Positions 15,445-25,160 of a stretch of DNA of 64,000 nucleotides are shown one piece after another; the stretch's first letter is position 1; every line of letters begins with the position of its first letter. The translations under genes were made by a program, and so were the position numbers. The DNA lies in the NCBI RefSeq assembly GCF_001593955.1, contig NZ_LTAZ01000004.1, positions 372,001-436,000 of the forward strand. The letters run 5' to 3'. Below the pieces are notes generated by a model. It searched no databases. It was given only the letters and a program-made list of their open reading frames with translations, and was not told the DNA's origin. The DNA comes from Halalkalicoccus paucihalophilus. Lineage in GTDB: Archaea; Halobacteriota; Halobacteria; Halobacteriales; Halalkalicoccaceae.

Positions 15445-18400
15445 TCAGGAGTCCACAGTCGTCCCGCCCGCAGCGAAGAGGAGATCACAGATCCCCCGTT
15501 GGGCCGCCCGGAGTTGGGTCGTAAACGTCGGCTGTGAGACGTCCAGCGACGCGGCGACTTCCCGGCCCGTCTGCGTTCGCGGCGATTCGAAGAACCCGCT
15601 GAAGTACGCCGTCTCGAGCGCTGCCAGCTGTTTGGCCGTCAGACGTTCCGCACAGATCGTCCGAAACGTGCTTCGTGTCTTGAGAGGGCGATCCCGCGTC
15701 CGTCGGGCCAGCAGTTCGGGATCGGGACCACCGTGTCGGAGTCGGTCGACGAACTCGCGGACGGTCGCGGTGTGGGGGACGTCGACGACCGCGGTCGCAA
15801 CCCCGCCTTCGATCGTGAGCGTGCGCACGACCGCGTCCTGCTCGACGATCCGTGAGGCGAGCGTCGGCTCGGACACGCGCGCCCTGAACAGAGCCTCTTC
15901 GTCCCGGTCGGCGAGACAGAGGAGTTCCGTGATCGCGCTTACCTGCTCGCTCGCCGCGAGGAGCTCCGCCGACGGGACGTCGCTCGCAGTGAAGAAGACG
16001 TCCGGCTCGCCGTCCGACCGGTGTGCGAGTCCTTCGAACCGGACGTCACACCCGACTCGGTGTGCGAGGCGGCACAGCGGTGTGATCCGCCCTCGACACG
16101 TGAGTGTGAGTTCGACGACACGGTTCGTGTGGCGCGTCTCTCGCGTCTCGACGGCGTTGATCGCGTGGCCGATCGTGCGACCGAGTTCCGCCAGCACGGC
16201 GTGATCGCGCTCGTCGGGCTGGGGGTGGTCGGCGTACACCGCCAGAACGCCGTACAGCGAGTCCTTGTAGATCAGGGGAACGCTGATACACGAGCGCGCA
16301 CCCCGCTCGAGGGTCGCCTCGCGTTCGGGTGTGAACCGGGTCTCGGTCGCGATGTCCGAGACCACCTGAAGGTCGCGTGTGCGCACCGTGGCGGCGACTG
16401 GATCCCGACCGGTCGTGGTCGCGTCGATCGGGATCGCGAGTTCGTCGATGTAGCCCCCGTCGACGCCCGCCCACTCCCGTGGCGTGATCGTTTCGGCGAC
16501 CGGATCGCGCTCGCCGATCCAGACGAATTCGTAGTGATCCGAGGCCGCCAGCCGATCGCAGACCGCCCGGTCGATTGCAGCGCGACTATCGGCCTCGACG
16601 AGCGCGCTGTCGATCTCACGGATGAGGCCGTTGAGACGATCCAGACGCGCCAGCTCCTCGTTTTGCCGCGCCAGTCGCCGTTCGCCCGACGCCCGGTCCC
16701 ACGCCGTTTCGAGGGTCGCGCCGAGCGTGGTCGCGAGATCGACCGTTTGCTCGTCGAACGCCCCCGCGCGAGTGGACCCGACACAGACGACGCCGTGTCC
16801 GCCGAGCGGGATCAGCATTCGGCTCCGAAGCGGCGTCCCCGACGCGCATTCACCCTCGCTTTCGTGTTCGCCTTCGTCTTCAGGAGTCGAGAGATCGTTC
16901 TCGACGGCGAGGTCGTCGTCAATGAAGGCCTGCCAGACCCGCTTCGAGAGTCCCTCGGGGAGCCGAACCGAGTCGGGGTCCGTCCCCGACGGGGTATGGT
17001 GGGCGTGCCGGGAGAACTCGCCGGTGGTCCCGTCGTAGCGCCAGAGGGCCGTGTACTCGACGTCGAGGACGGTCCGTGTGAGTTCGGCCGCTCGGTTAAT
17101 GGTCCGTGGACTCGCGTCCATCAGCTCGCGGCTGACGGTCGTGAGTCGTTCGAGGCCCTCGTTAGCCCGCTTGAGCGCCTGTTCGGCGTGGGCACGCTCG
17201 GCGGCGTGCCATGTACGCTCGGCGGTCTCCTCGATCATCTCGATCTCGGTCTCCGTCCACTCGCGAGGGGTCGCCTGATTGACGGCGAAAAAGGCGGTGA
17301 GCCGACCGTCCTTGACCAGCGGCACGCCGACGTACGAATGCAGGTCCAGCTCTCGGTACGCAGCCCGTTCCTCGTCGCTCAGACCGGGAACGGTCGCATA
17401 ATCGGTTATCACCTGCGTTTCGCCGGACCGGAACGCCTCGGAGACGTGTTCGCCGGAGTCGTCGAACCGGTGGGTACCGACGACGGACGAGAGCCCCTCG
17501 GAGTGGTAGTCGGTATGGACGACGCCGGTGGTTTCGTCGGCGAGAACCTCGTTGTAGAGGGCGCGATCGACGTCCAGATGCTCGCCGAGGACGCGGGCGG
17601 CCTCGGACTGGATCTCGATCGGGTCGGAGATCGGTTGGAGCGTATCGATCAGCTTAGTGCGGAACCGCTCGCGTTCCTCGCGTCGCTTGCGCTCGGTGAC
17701 GTCCCGAAAGACCACGCCGACCCGCCGTTTCGTTCCATCGCCGACCGGAAACGCGTGGAGGTTCAGGATCCTCCCCTGTGACGCGAGTTCGCGCTCGAAC
17801 TGGATCGGTTCGCCGGTCCGAACGACGGTGTCGTAGACCTCGGCCCAGTCGGAGGCCTCGTCGGAAATCACGTCTCGCCTCGTTTTTCCGACGACGTCCT
17901 CGAGGCCGGACTGTTCGGCGAACGCCGGGTTCGCCTCGACGTAGCGGAAGTCGACCGGATCCTCCGGAGCGGTATCGACCTTCTCGAGAACGCAAAATCC
18001 CTCGGTCATCGACTCGAACAGCTCCCGATAGCGCTCCTCGCTTTTCTGCAGCGCCTCCTCGGTTCGTTTGCGCTCGATCGCGACGCCGGCGATGTCGGAG
18101 ACCACCTCCCGGACGTCCGGGTCGGGAACCACGTCACCGGATCGAGTCGAATAGAGGCCGAACGAACCGAGCACCTCGCCGTCGGCACCGACGATGGGCG
18201 TCGAATAGCACCCGTGGAGGTCGTTCGATAGCGCCAGATCGCGCCACTCCGACGCCCAGCGTGTGTCGGGGGCGATGTCCTCACAGACCACGGCGTCGCC
18301 CACGTGCGCCGCTTTGCCGCACGGGCCCATGTACGGAGGCGAAATGGACGCCCCGTCGAGTGCCGCCACGTACGACGGCGGGAGGTTCGGCCCGATCACC

Positions 18401-19410
18401 GTCCCGAACCGCTCCTCGCCCGGCTCGATCACGAGGACCGACCCCTGCATCCCGTCGGTGTACCCTTCGATTACGCCGACGAGCGTTCTCAGTACGTCGT
18501 CCAAGCTGGCACCCCGAGCGAGCGTCTCGAGGACGCGCTTTTCTCCCGCCAACAGCTCCCGGTTCCTGCGCAGGGCCTCCTTGGCCTGACGGTGTCCGAT
18601 GAGGTCGGTGGCTTGGCGCGCCAGTACGTCCAGTGAGCGCAGATCGCGCTCGGACGGTTCGTGTGGGGTTTCCCAGTGAGTAGAGAGCATCCCGACGACG
18701 TCGCCACAGCGCGAGACGAGCGGTGTGCTCTGGACGGCCCGAATGCCGGTTTCGAGAAGCGTCGTCCGATCCTCCGTCCCGGCCATGAACCCACAGGTCT
18801 CGACGTCCGAGACGACGACTCGACGGCCAGTCTCCAGTGCCACGCTACAGGGCCCGTTCGATTCGGGGCCCACCCGATCCCACAGCGCTGTGGTCTCGTC
18901 GAACCCCCGATGGGCCAAGAGTTCGAGGTCGCCCCGATCGGGATCGCGCAGCTGGAGGCGCGCGAAATCGGCGTCCATGACCGTGACGACGGCCTCGAGG
19001 ATCTCGTCGTAGAGGGTATCGATATCGTCCTTCTGGATCAGTCTGGTGCTGATCGCCTGTAGCCGCTTCGTTGCATCGAGTTCGGCCGCGAGTTCCGCCT
19101 CGCGCCCGTCGGCTCGATCGTCCGTCCCGTCGGAGTCACCGGAATCGGTGACGGAGGCCGCCGGCGCGGGTTCGACAGCGGACGCGAAGCCGCGGTCGTC
19201 GGGGGGCCGCCACCACACCCGCCCGCGCGCACCGACCTTCTTCGTTTCGAGAACATCGGTGTCGACGAGCGTGTCCAGCCGGTTGTAGATGGTGCGATCC
19301 GTACAGTCGAACCCGTCGGCGACCTCCGGGGTCGTGAGGGGCGTCCCGGGTGGGGCGAGCCGATCGACTTCCTCGAGGACGGTCGAGGGTGACGGAACGG
19401 ATGCGTTCAT
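15445..19410 (-). CDS. Multi-domain GAF/PAS regulator with Bat-type HTH
   Basis: A 1321-residue signal-integrating transcription regulator. In order: an N-terminal winged helix (about 8-68, TTPEVADGFDCTDRTIYNRL then GRVWWRPP), GAF (110-270), GAF (285-450), PAS (465-575), GAF (590-740), GAF (760-890), GAF (915-1070), the bacterio-opsin-activator linker domain (1075-1230), and HTH_10 at the C-terminus (about 1255-1310, LTAKQLAALETAYFSGFF). No histidine kinase domain or membrane span is visible. Having HTH folds at both ends is unusual. It is cytoplasmic and probably binds small molecules or senses redox or light. Its regulon is not evident; the divergent Ntn-hydrolase gene is a candidate. Confidence 0.88.
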   Translation of the reverse strand: MNASVPSPSTVLEEVDRLAPPGTPLTTPEVADGFDCTDRTIYNRLDTLVDTDVLETKKVGARGRVWWRPPDDRGFASAVEPAPAASVTDSGDSDGTDDRADGREAELAAELDATKRLQAISTRLIQKDDIDTLYDEILEAVVTVMDADFARLQLRDPDRGDLELLAHRGFDETTALWDRVGPESNGPCSVALETGRRVVVSDVETCGFMAGTEDRTTLLETGIRAVQSTPLVSRCGDVVGMLSTHWETPHEPSERDLRSLDVLARQATDLIGHRQAKEALRRNRELLAGEKRVLETLARGASLDDVLRTLVGVIEGYTDGMQGSVLVIEPGEERFGTVIGPNLPPSYVAALDGASISPPYMGPCGKAAHVGDAVVCEDIAPDTRWASEWRDLALSNDLHGCYSTPIVGADGEVLGSFGLYSTRSGDVVPDPDVREVVSDIAGVAIERKRTEEALQKSEERYRELFESMTEGFCVLEKVDTAPEDPVDFRYVEANPAFAEQSGLEDVVGKTRRDVISDEASDWAEVYDTVVRTGEPIQFERELASQGRILNLHAFPVGDGTKRRVGVVFRDVTERKRREERERFRTKLIDTLQPISDPIEIQSEAARVLGEHLDVDRALYNEVLADETTGVVHTDYHSEGLSSVVGTHRFDDSGEHVSEAFRSGETQVITDYATVPGLSDEERAAYRELDLHSYVGVPLVKDGRLTAFFAVNQATPREWTETEIEMIEETAERTWHAAERAHAEQALKRANEGLERLTTVSRELMDASPRTINRAAELTRTVLDVEYTALWRYDGTTGEFSRHAHHTPSGTDPDSVRLPEGLSKRVWQAFIDDDLAVENDLSTPEDEGEHESEGECASGTPLRSRMLIPLGGHGVVCVGSTRAGAFDEQTVDLATTLGATLETAWDRASGERRLARQNEELARLDRLNGLIREIDSALVEADSRAAIDRAVCDRLAASDHYEFVWIGERDPVAETITPREWAGVDGGYIDELAIPIDATTTGRDPVAATVRTRDLQVVSDIATETRFTPEREATLERGARSCISVPLIYKDSLYGVLAVYADHPQPDERDHAVLAELGRTIGHAINAVETRETRHTNRVVELTLTCRGRITPLCRLAHRVGCDVRFEGLAHRSDGEPDVFFTASDVPSAELLAASEQVSAITELLCLADRDEEALFRARVSEPTLASRIVEQDAVVRTLTIEGGVATAVVDVPHTATVREFVDRLRHGGPDPELLARRTRDRPLKTRSTFRTICAERLTAKQLAALETAYFSGFFESPRTQTGREVAASLDVSQPTFTTQLRAAQRGICDLLFAAGGTTVDS

Positions 19411-19574
19411 GATCCTAGCTATCGATGAACAAGGAAAAGGGTTCTGTCAACGGAACGCACACATGGGCGGGTCCCCAGTTGGACGTCGTTCACCTGCTGG
19501 ACTCGGCCGATCACCGCTTCGCCTCTCTCACGGCCGGGCCAAACATACAATCCGCGGGAGTTCAACGGGCCGGT

Positions 19575-20786
19575 ATGGACGACACGACCGCCGACAGTAC
19601 CGAGGTCGCTGGCGGAGACGGTGTCGGTTTCGCCGAACAGGCACGACGGCGGGCCGAGACCGAACGGGAGGCCGTCGAGTGGGCCATCGACGAACTCACA
19701 CGGGTCATCGGCGAGCAGGACGTCGACCTCGCACCGTTACTCGAATACGCCCGGCGAAGCCGAAAGAGCCTGCCCGACCGCCACCTGCGGGCGTATGAGA
19801 CGATGGCTGAGGTCCTCGACGTCTCCTCGGACGTCTACGCCGTCTACGTGTTCGCCTACGCGGAGCTCTGTGAGGAACTGGCCGACGGGACGGGACGATC
19901 CGAGAAGCATCCGAAGGGGTGTACGAACGTACTGGTCGCCCCGTCGAAACTCGAGTCGGACGCCGGATTCGATGCCGATTCCGCCGACGCCGAATCCGAC
20001 GGTCCCGGGGCGCTCGTGCTCAAGAACCGGGACATCGCGGGTCGGGGAACGCGACCGAAATCCGTCATCGAACAGCCCCCGATCGACGACTATCACGGCT
20101 TCCTGACGGTCGATACGTGTGGCACGATCTCGACGTTCAAGGGCGTCAACGATCGGGGACTGGTCGCGGCCAACACCTACATCGACAGGACCCGGGACGA
20201 CATCGATCCGGAGGATCAACTCCGAAACGGGACCGTCATCCGGCGGCTCTTAGAGGAGTGTGCCACCGTTTCTGAAGCCCGAAGCCTGCTCGACTCCCAT
20301 CGGACGCGTCGGTTGTGTGGCCAGACGCTGTTTCTGGCCGATGCCAGCGCCAGCGCCCTACTCGAGATCGATCCGGTTGCCGAGCGGATCACCGTCGACG
20401 ACGGCCCCATCACGATCCGAACGAACCACTTCGTGGACTCGGCCTCGACGCGGACCGGGAGTTCGACCAAGCGGCGGAAACGCGCGCTCGAACTGCTCGC
20501 GGGCGAAGCCCGACTCGGTCGTGAGGACCTGTGGGCGGTCGCCCGGGATCACGCGAACGGCCCCGGCGACGAGTCGATCTGTCGCCATCCGGAACCCGGG
20601 ACGGACGAACCGCACGCGTTCGGGCAACTGACGACGGCGAGTTCGGCGGTCTTCGAGGGGGGCTCGCCGGTGATCGAGATCCGGATGGGCGCCCCGTGTG
20701 GAGCGGAACGCGCACGGTGGGCGTTCGGCGAAGCGATCCCGGACGACCTCCGAACCGGCCAGCGCTGGCTCGATCGCCTCCACTGA
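19575..20786 (+). CDS. C45-type autoproteolytic acyltransferase/amidohydrolase
   Basis: A 403-residue Ntn-hydrolase of the isopenicillin-N acyltransferase (peptidase C45) family. The expected nucleophile is C116 in HPKGCTNVLV, which becomes N-terminal after self-cleavage, giving a 115-residue pro-segment and a 288-residue chain. Downstream features are the family motifs VLKNRDIAGRG, GFLTVDTCGTIS and GVNDRGLVAA. The family cleaves or transfers acyl amides. There is no signal peptide, so it acts in the cytoplasm. The ATG at 19575 is chosen; earlier in-frame starts lie in sequence without family character. Substrate unknown. Confidence 0.84.
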   Translation: MDDTTADSTEVAGGDGVGFAEQARRRAETEREAVEWAIDELTRVIGEQDVDLAPLLEYARRSRKSLPDRHLRAYETMAEVLDVSSDVYAVYVFAYAELCEELADGTGRSEKHPKGCTNVLVAPSKLESDAGFDADSADAESDGPGALVLKNRDIAGRGTRPKSVIEQPPIDDYHGFLTVDTCGTISTFKGVNDRGLVAANTYIDRTRDDIDPEDQLRNGTVIRRLLEECATVSEARSLLDSHRTRRLCGQTLFLADASASALLEIDPVAERITVDDGPITIRTNHFVDSASTRTGSSTKRRKRALELLAGEARLGREDLWAVARDHANGPGDESICRHPEPGTDEPHAFGQLTTASSAVFEGGSPVIEIRMGAPCGAERARWAFGEAIPDDLRTGQRWLDRLH

Positions 20787-20963
20787 GACCGCGCCGTCGG
20801 AGTTCCGAAGTCGAGGTGTCGACGGGCTGTGACGCGGTGGGTCGACCGCGTGTAGGGGGTCGAGGCGAATCGGACACCGGCCAGTAAGCGTTCCGGAACG
20901 ATCCCGAACGGGAAGACTGAACAGCGTGAGGGAGAACGCATAGACGAGGGAACGGATACGTCC

Positions 20964-22160
20964 ATGCGCTATATCTCGACGGCGAAACAGGCGATCGCGG
21001 ACCTCCGAGGCGGCGGGCGGGGGAAGGCGCTCCTCGCCGTCGCCTTCGGCTGGTTTCTGTCGATCAGCGTCCGGATGATCTACCCGGCGTTGTTGCCGCA
21101 TCTCCGCGATGCGTACGGCCTCACGCTCACGACCGCCGGGCTGCTCCTGACCGTTCTGTGGGTCGCCTACGCGTGCGGACAGCTCCCCGGCGGGATCCTC
21201 GCCGATTGGGTCGGCGAACGGCTGTTGTTGATCGCCAGTTCCCTCTCGGCGGCGACGATGCTCGTGCTCGTCGTCGTCGCGAACTCGTCGCTCGTCCTCT
21301 TCGGCGCGACGGCCCTGTTCGGTCTGGGAACGGCGCTGTACGGCGTCTCGCGTTTTACGATCCTCAACGAGATCTACCCCGACCAGCTCGGTACGGCGAC
21401 GGGTGTGACGCTGGCCGCCGGCGACCTCGGGAACGCGATCATGCCCCCCGCTGCGGGGTTCATCGCCGTGACGGTCGCCTGGCAGTACAGTTTCGGGGCC
21501 GCCGTTCCGCTGTTCGTGTTCGCGGCGATCGGCCTCTGGGCGACGCTTCCCAGACCGGAGTCTGCGACCACCTCGTTGAGCGAGAGCCTCGCGCTCGACG
21601 GCGTCGTCTCGACGTTGCTTCGGCCGAACGTGTTGCGCGGAACCGTGTTGCTCATGCTGTGGAGCGTTATCATGCAGGTGTTCATCGGGTTCTACCCGAC
21701 GTATCTGATCGACGAGAAGGGGCTCTCAGCGACGGTCGCGACCGTGCTGTTCGGCTTCTTCTTCGCGCTCGGGATCCTGATGAAGCCGATCGCGGGCCGG
21801 GCCTACGATCGGATCGGAGTCCAGTTCCCCCTGTTGGTGATCATGGGAGTGACCAGCATCGCGCTCGGTGCGCTCCCGTTCGTCGAGGGGGTGTGGCTGT
21901 TCGTCCCCCTGACCGTACTCGTAAGCAGCGTCCTCGGGTTCGAGACGATCGTGATCTCGGATCTGACCCGGCGACTGCCGGACGGAACGCGGGGGACGAA
22001 TCTGGGTGCGCTCCGAACGGTCTACATCGGGCTCGGCGCATTGAGCCCGGTTCTCTTCGGAGCGGTCGCCGACCGAGGGTACTTCGACCAGGCGTTTCTC
22101 GGCGTCGCCGGGCTCGCTGGCGTGGTAGTACTCATCGTCCTCGTCTCGGTCGAGTACTGA
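20964..22160 (+). CDS. Major facilitator superfamily transporter
   Basis: A 398-residue protein with about twelve hydrophobic spans. The loop after span 2 reads GGILADWVGERLLL, the MFS motif G-x3-D-x2-G-x-R/K pattern, repeated in the second half as GRAYDRIGVQ. The N-terminus is basic and cytoplasmic. Overall it resembles NarK/OxlT-like or drug/solute antiporters, but substrate cannot be deduced. It follows the C45 hydrolase by 177 bp on the same strand; uptake or export of its amide substrate or product is possible. Confidence 0.86.
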   Translation: MRYISTAKQAIADLRGGGRGKALLAVAFGWFLSISVRMIYPALLPHLRDAYGLTLTTAGLLLTVLWVAYACGQLPGGILADWVGERLLLIASSLSAATMLVLVVVANSSLVLFGATALFGLGTALYGVSRFTILNEIYPDQLGTATGVTLAAGDLGNAIMPPAAGFIAVTVAWQYSFGAAVPLFVFAAIGLWATLPRPESATTSLSESLALDGVVSTLLRPNVLRGTVLLMLWSVIMQVFIGFYPTYLIDEKGLSATVATVLFGFFFALGILMKPIAGRAYDRIGVQFPLLVIMGVTSIALGALPFVEGVWLFVPLTVLVSSVLGFETIVISDLTRRLPDGTRGTNLGALRTVYIGLGALSPVLFGAVADRGYFDQAFLGVAGLAGVVVLIVLVSVEY

Positions 22161-22616
22161 TCCGGCGGGCGGCGTCCGAGATTCGGGGTACGGAACCGAC
22201 GCGAACGGACGGGCACCCTCCGGGGAGTTCGCGTCGAGATCACGGAGCGAGTGAGAGCCGCGATGGAGTGGCCGCTCGTCGGACGACTGGCTCACTCCGG
22301 GGAACTGGCACAAGAGCGGAGTCCCCGAGGGGTGCCACCTACCGCCGTTTCAACGATTCAGATCCAAGGATCTCGGACGTGACGACGGGCCCCGATCGTG
22401 AGCGGATTCGTCCGTTTCACGATCCGTGTTAGTTACATTATGGACTGTCGGTACTGTTCTCCCCCGTCGATACCGGCCTTATAAGGGCGACCCGGCTCCG
22501 AGTCCGCCGGTCGGGATTCGCTCACGAATACCGTAGTGAAAGCACCCCCGTCACTCGGGGGCAGTACCGTGGACACGGTCGTCCGGTCTCAGAGTCTAAG
22601 CCCTGTGGACGGGGCT
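22161..22616. other. Intergenic, 456 bp
   Basis: No gene recognised. An AT-richer patch GTTAGTTACATTATGG at about 22430-22445 breaks the GC-rich background. The MFS gene and the Tat-protein gene converge here. Confidence 0.4.
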
Positions 22617-23402
22617 TCAGTCGTGGTCGGGGTGTCTGTTGTCGTCGTCCTCGACCTCGCCGTTGTGAAGGTCGTCGTCGGGACGCGAGATGTGGAAGTC
22701 GTCCTCGTTCTCCTCGAGCGGGACGACCGCCGCGATGTCGGTCGGGCGGTCGGGTCCGGGCGGGGCGAACGAGCCGTCGGTCGGCGCGCCGATGTCCTCG
22801 AAGCCGTAGGCGCCGTCCTCGTCACCCTCGTCGAAGAAGTCCCACTCCTCGTTCTCGTTGCTGTCGACGTGGGGCAACGAGACTAACACGGCTGGCTCCG
22901 GGAGCCGGTCGAGCTCGCCCGAGACCGCGTCGAGTTCCTCGTCCTGCAGGATCGGGACCTTGATGTTCTGATGGAGTCCCGGTTCGAGGTACTCCGAGTA
23001 GCCGATGATCGTCGCCGCAGCGTTCTGCGGTTCACCGGTCTCCGGATTGATGAAGCCCACGTCCGCGATCCCCTCCTCGGGACGCGCGATATGGACCGAC
23101 ATGAATCCACCCTCCTCGGTGGTGATGTTGCCCTCGTCGACGATCACGTACGTGCCGTCCGTGACCTGATCGCTGAAGCGACTGTACGAGAGGCCTTTGC
23201 CCTCGCCGAGCGGGCCCTCGGGGCGCTGATGCTCACTGGGTGTGTACTCGACGTCGTCGTCATCCATTGCGCTCACACTGCCCGTGAACGCGAGTGCGGC
23301 GGCCGTCCCACCGACCGCCTGTAACACACGTCGCCGTGAGGAGTTGGTCGTCGGTGTCGATACTGGCTCGTCGGCTGTAGGCTGTTTCGAGTTGTCTGAC
23401 AT
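22617..23402 (-). CDS. Tat-exported DUF7282-like protein
   Basis: A 261-residue secreted protein. The Tat signal is SSRRRVLQAVGGTAAALAFTGSVS with cleavage after VSA. The mature part contains one beta-rich domain (SFSDQ to VLVSLPHVDSN) with the pattern YVIVDEGNITTEEGGFMSVH, as in haloarchaeal DUF7282 surface proteins that recur in halocyanin- and cell-surface contexts, and an acidic Asp/Glu-rich tail ending in RHPDHD. The ATG at 23400-23402 places RRR near the start. Function is unknown. Confidence 0.78.
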   Translation of the reverse strand: MSDNSKQPTADEPVSTPTTNSSRRRVLQAVGGTAAALAFTGSVSAMDDDDVEYTPSEHQRPEGPLGEGKGLSYSRFSDQVTDGTYVIVDEGNITTEEGGFMSVHIARPEEGIADVGFINPETGEPQNAAATIIGYSEYLEPGLHQNIKVPILQDEELDAVSGELDRLPEPAVLVSLPHVDSNENEEWDFFDEGDEDGAYGFEDIGAPTDGSFAPPGPDRPTDIAAVVPLEENEDDFHISRPDDDLHNGEVEDDDNRHPDHD

Positions 23403-23852
23403 TGTTCCCTCCGATACTGGTATACCGCTTCCAGCACTCCTGTCCACTCGCGACAGCCCGATTGTAATTGGTCGCCTACGAGAGCCGGTGCTGTCCGGGG
23501 ATCGTAGCAGGTCCTTAACGGCCGGTCGTTCCGAACCGCCAGCGTGGTGCCGACTGCAGGCGACCCATACTGATCACGGACGGTGTAGAACGGTCGTTGA
23601 TCCGGCGACAGTAGTCGGTGGATGGAGAGCGTCTCGAAACCGGTACGCTTCAGCTACGTCCCCGTTAAAGCCACACATAATCGACATCGTCGCGTATCGC
23701 GGTCCCGAAGACCGCCGTCTCGGCTCGTGACGGCCGAATGGCACTTCGGTAGTGTTCCCCGCCCGAGACTACCGATCCGAGGACGGATCGAGGCGATCGG
23801 CTGTGTGGAGTTGCCCGTGAACGGTCGCCCCGTCCCCGATTCAGTGGGGTCG
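23403..23852. other. Intergenic, 450 bp
   Basis: No gene recognised in either strand; open frames here are GC-driven and without family features. It should contain the promoter of the Tat protein on the minus strand. Confidence 0.4.
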
Positions 23853-25028
23853 TCACACCGGCGAGGTCTCGGTACGGACCATCCGCTCGAAGCGCTCTAC
23901 ACCCAGTTCGAGGCGTTCGAGGTCGTTGGCGAAGCTGAAGCGGACGTGTCCCTCCCCGCCGCGACCGAAGGCGCTTCCCGGCGCGGCGACCACGTCGTAC
24001 TCGAAGAGCAGTCGCTCGGCGATGTCCATGCTCGATCCCGGCAGACCGCTCGCGTCGACGAACGCGTAGAAGGCCCCCTCCGGCGGCGTCACCGAGATTC
24101 CCGGGACCTCGCGGAGTCGGTCGACGACGGCGTCACGACGCTGTTCGAAGGCCGCCTTCATCTCCCGGGCCGGTCCGTCGGGGCCGGTGAGCGCCGCGAG
24201 GGCGGCGTGCTGGGCGGGCGTGTTCACACACGAGGTGGTGCTCTCGTGGATCTTCGTCACCGCCGCCGTCACCGGTTCGGGACCGACGAGCCAGCCGACG
24301 CGCCACCCCGTCATCGCATACGTCTTCGAGCAGGAGTCGATCGTCACGACGCGGTCCGGACGGTCCGTGACGGCCGCGAGGCTCCTCGGTGTCCCGTCGT
24401 AGGTGAGTTCGTGGTACACCTCGTCGGCGACGACATGGGCGTCGTGGCGGGCGGCGGCCTCGACGACCCGGTTCATCTCCGAGACGTCGAACACGCGACC
24501 GGTGGGGTTCGACGGCGAGGTGAGCACGACGGCGCCGGTCCGGTCGGTGATGGCCTCGATGATCCGGTCGGCATCGAACGCGAAGCCGTCGGCGGGGGAC
24601 AGCGACACCTCGACGGGGTCGGCGCCCGCCAGACGCGCCTGCGACAACGGGTTCGGCCAGGCCGGCGTCGGCATGACCACCTCGTCGCCGGGATCGGTCA
24701 CCGTCAGCAGCGTCAAGTAGAGCGCTTCGACGCCGCCGGTCGTCACGACGACCCGCTCGGCGTCGGCATCGATCCCGCGGGCGCGCGCCCGCTCGGCGAT
24801 AGCTCTCCGGAGCGGGTCGATCCCCGCGTTGGGCGTGTAGTTCGTCTCGCCGCCGCGCGCCGCCACCACCGCCGCTTCGACGACGTGCTCGGGCGTGGCG
24901 AAGTCGGGCTCGCCGAGTTCGAGGTGGACCACGTCGTCGCCGTCGTGCTCGTTCGCGAGGTCGAACAGCCGGCGGATCTGTTGGGGTTCGACTCGTGCAA
25001 CCCGGCGTGAGACGGACCGATCGGTCAT
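23853..25028 (-). CDS. Class I/II pyridoxal-phosphate aminotransferase
   Basis: A 391-residue fold-type I aminotransferase. The PLP lysine is in SKTYAMTGWRVG; the cofactor-ring motif VLTSPSNPTGRVF and the phosphate-binding TTGGVEAL loop are present, as is the C-terminal FVRFSFAN-like arginine motif (GHVRFSFAN) that binds the substrate carboxylate. The family transfers amino groups between amino acids and 2-oxoacids; aspartate is the commonest substrate but specificity is not read from sequence. It is divergent from the GH3 gene with 132 bp between start codons. No signal peptide. Confidence 0.93.
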   Translation of the reverse strand: MTDRSVSRRVARVEPQQIRRLFDLANEHDGDDVVHLELGEPDFATPEHVVEAAVVAARGGETNYTPNAGIDPLRRAIAERARARGIDADAERVVVTTGGVEALYLTLLTVTDPGDEVVMPTPAWPNPLSQARLAGADPVEVSLSPADGFAFDADRIIEAITDRTGAVVLTSPSNPTGRVFDVSEMNRVVEAAARHDAHVVADEVYHELTYDGTPRSLAAVTDRPDRVVTIDSCSKTYAMTGWRVGWLVGPEPVTAAVTKIHESTTSCVNTPAQHAALAALTGPDGPAREMKAAFEQRRDAVVDRLREVPGISVTPPEGAFYAFVDASGLPGSSMDIAERLLFEYDVVAAPGSAFGRGGEGHVRFSFANDLERLELGVERFERMVRTETSPV

Positions 25029-25160
25029 CGGTTCCCGTCCGCGGGGCGTCCCCTTGGCTGTTTGGACCGGCCAACGGGTCCCGGTCGGTCGGTGGGCGGG
25101 AACCGCCGCCACCGTCCACACAGGACCACCCTTATCCCGGCCCGGATCACATCTATCGGA

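Noticed and set aside
16021..17781. A 586-codon open frame opposite the GAF/PAS regulator
   Set aside because: It is a GC-driven shadow of the 1321-residue gene; the antisense product has no domain pattern while the minus strand has clear GAF and HTH motifs.
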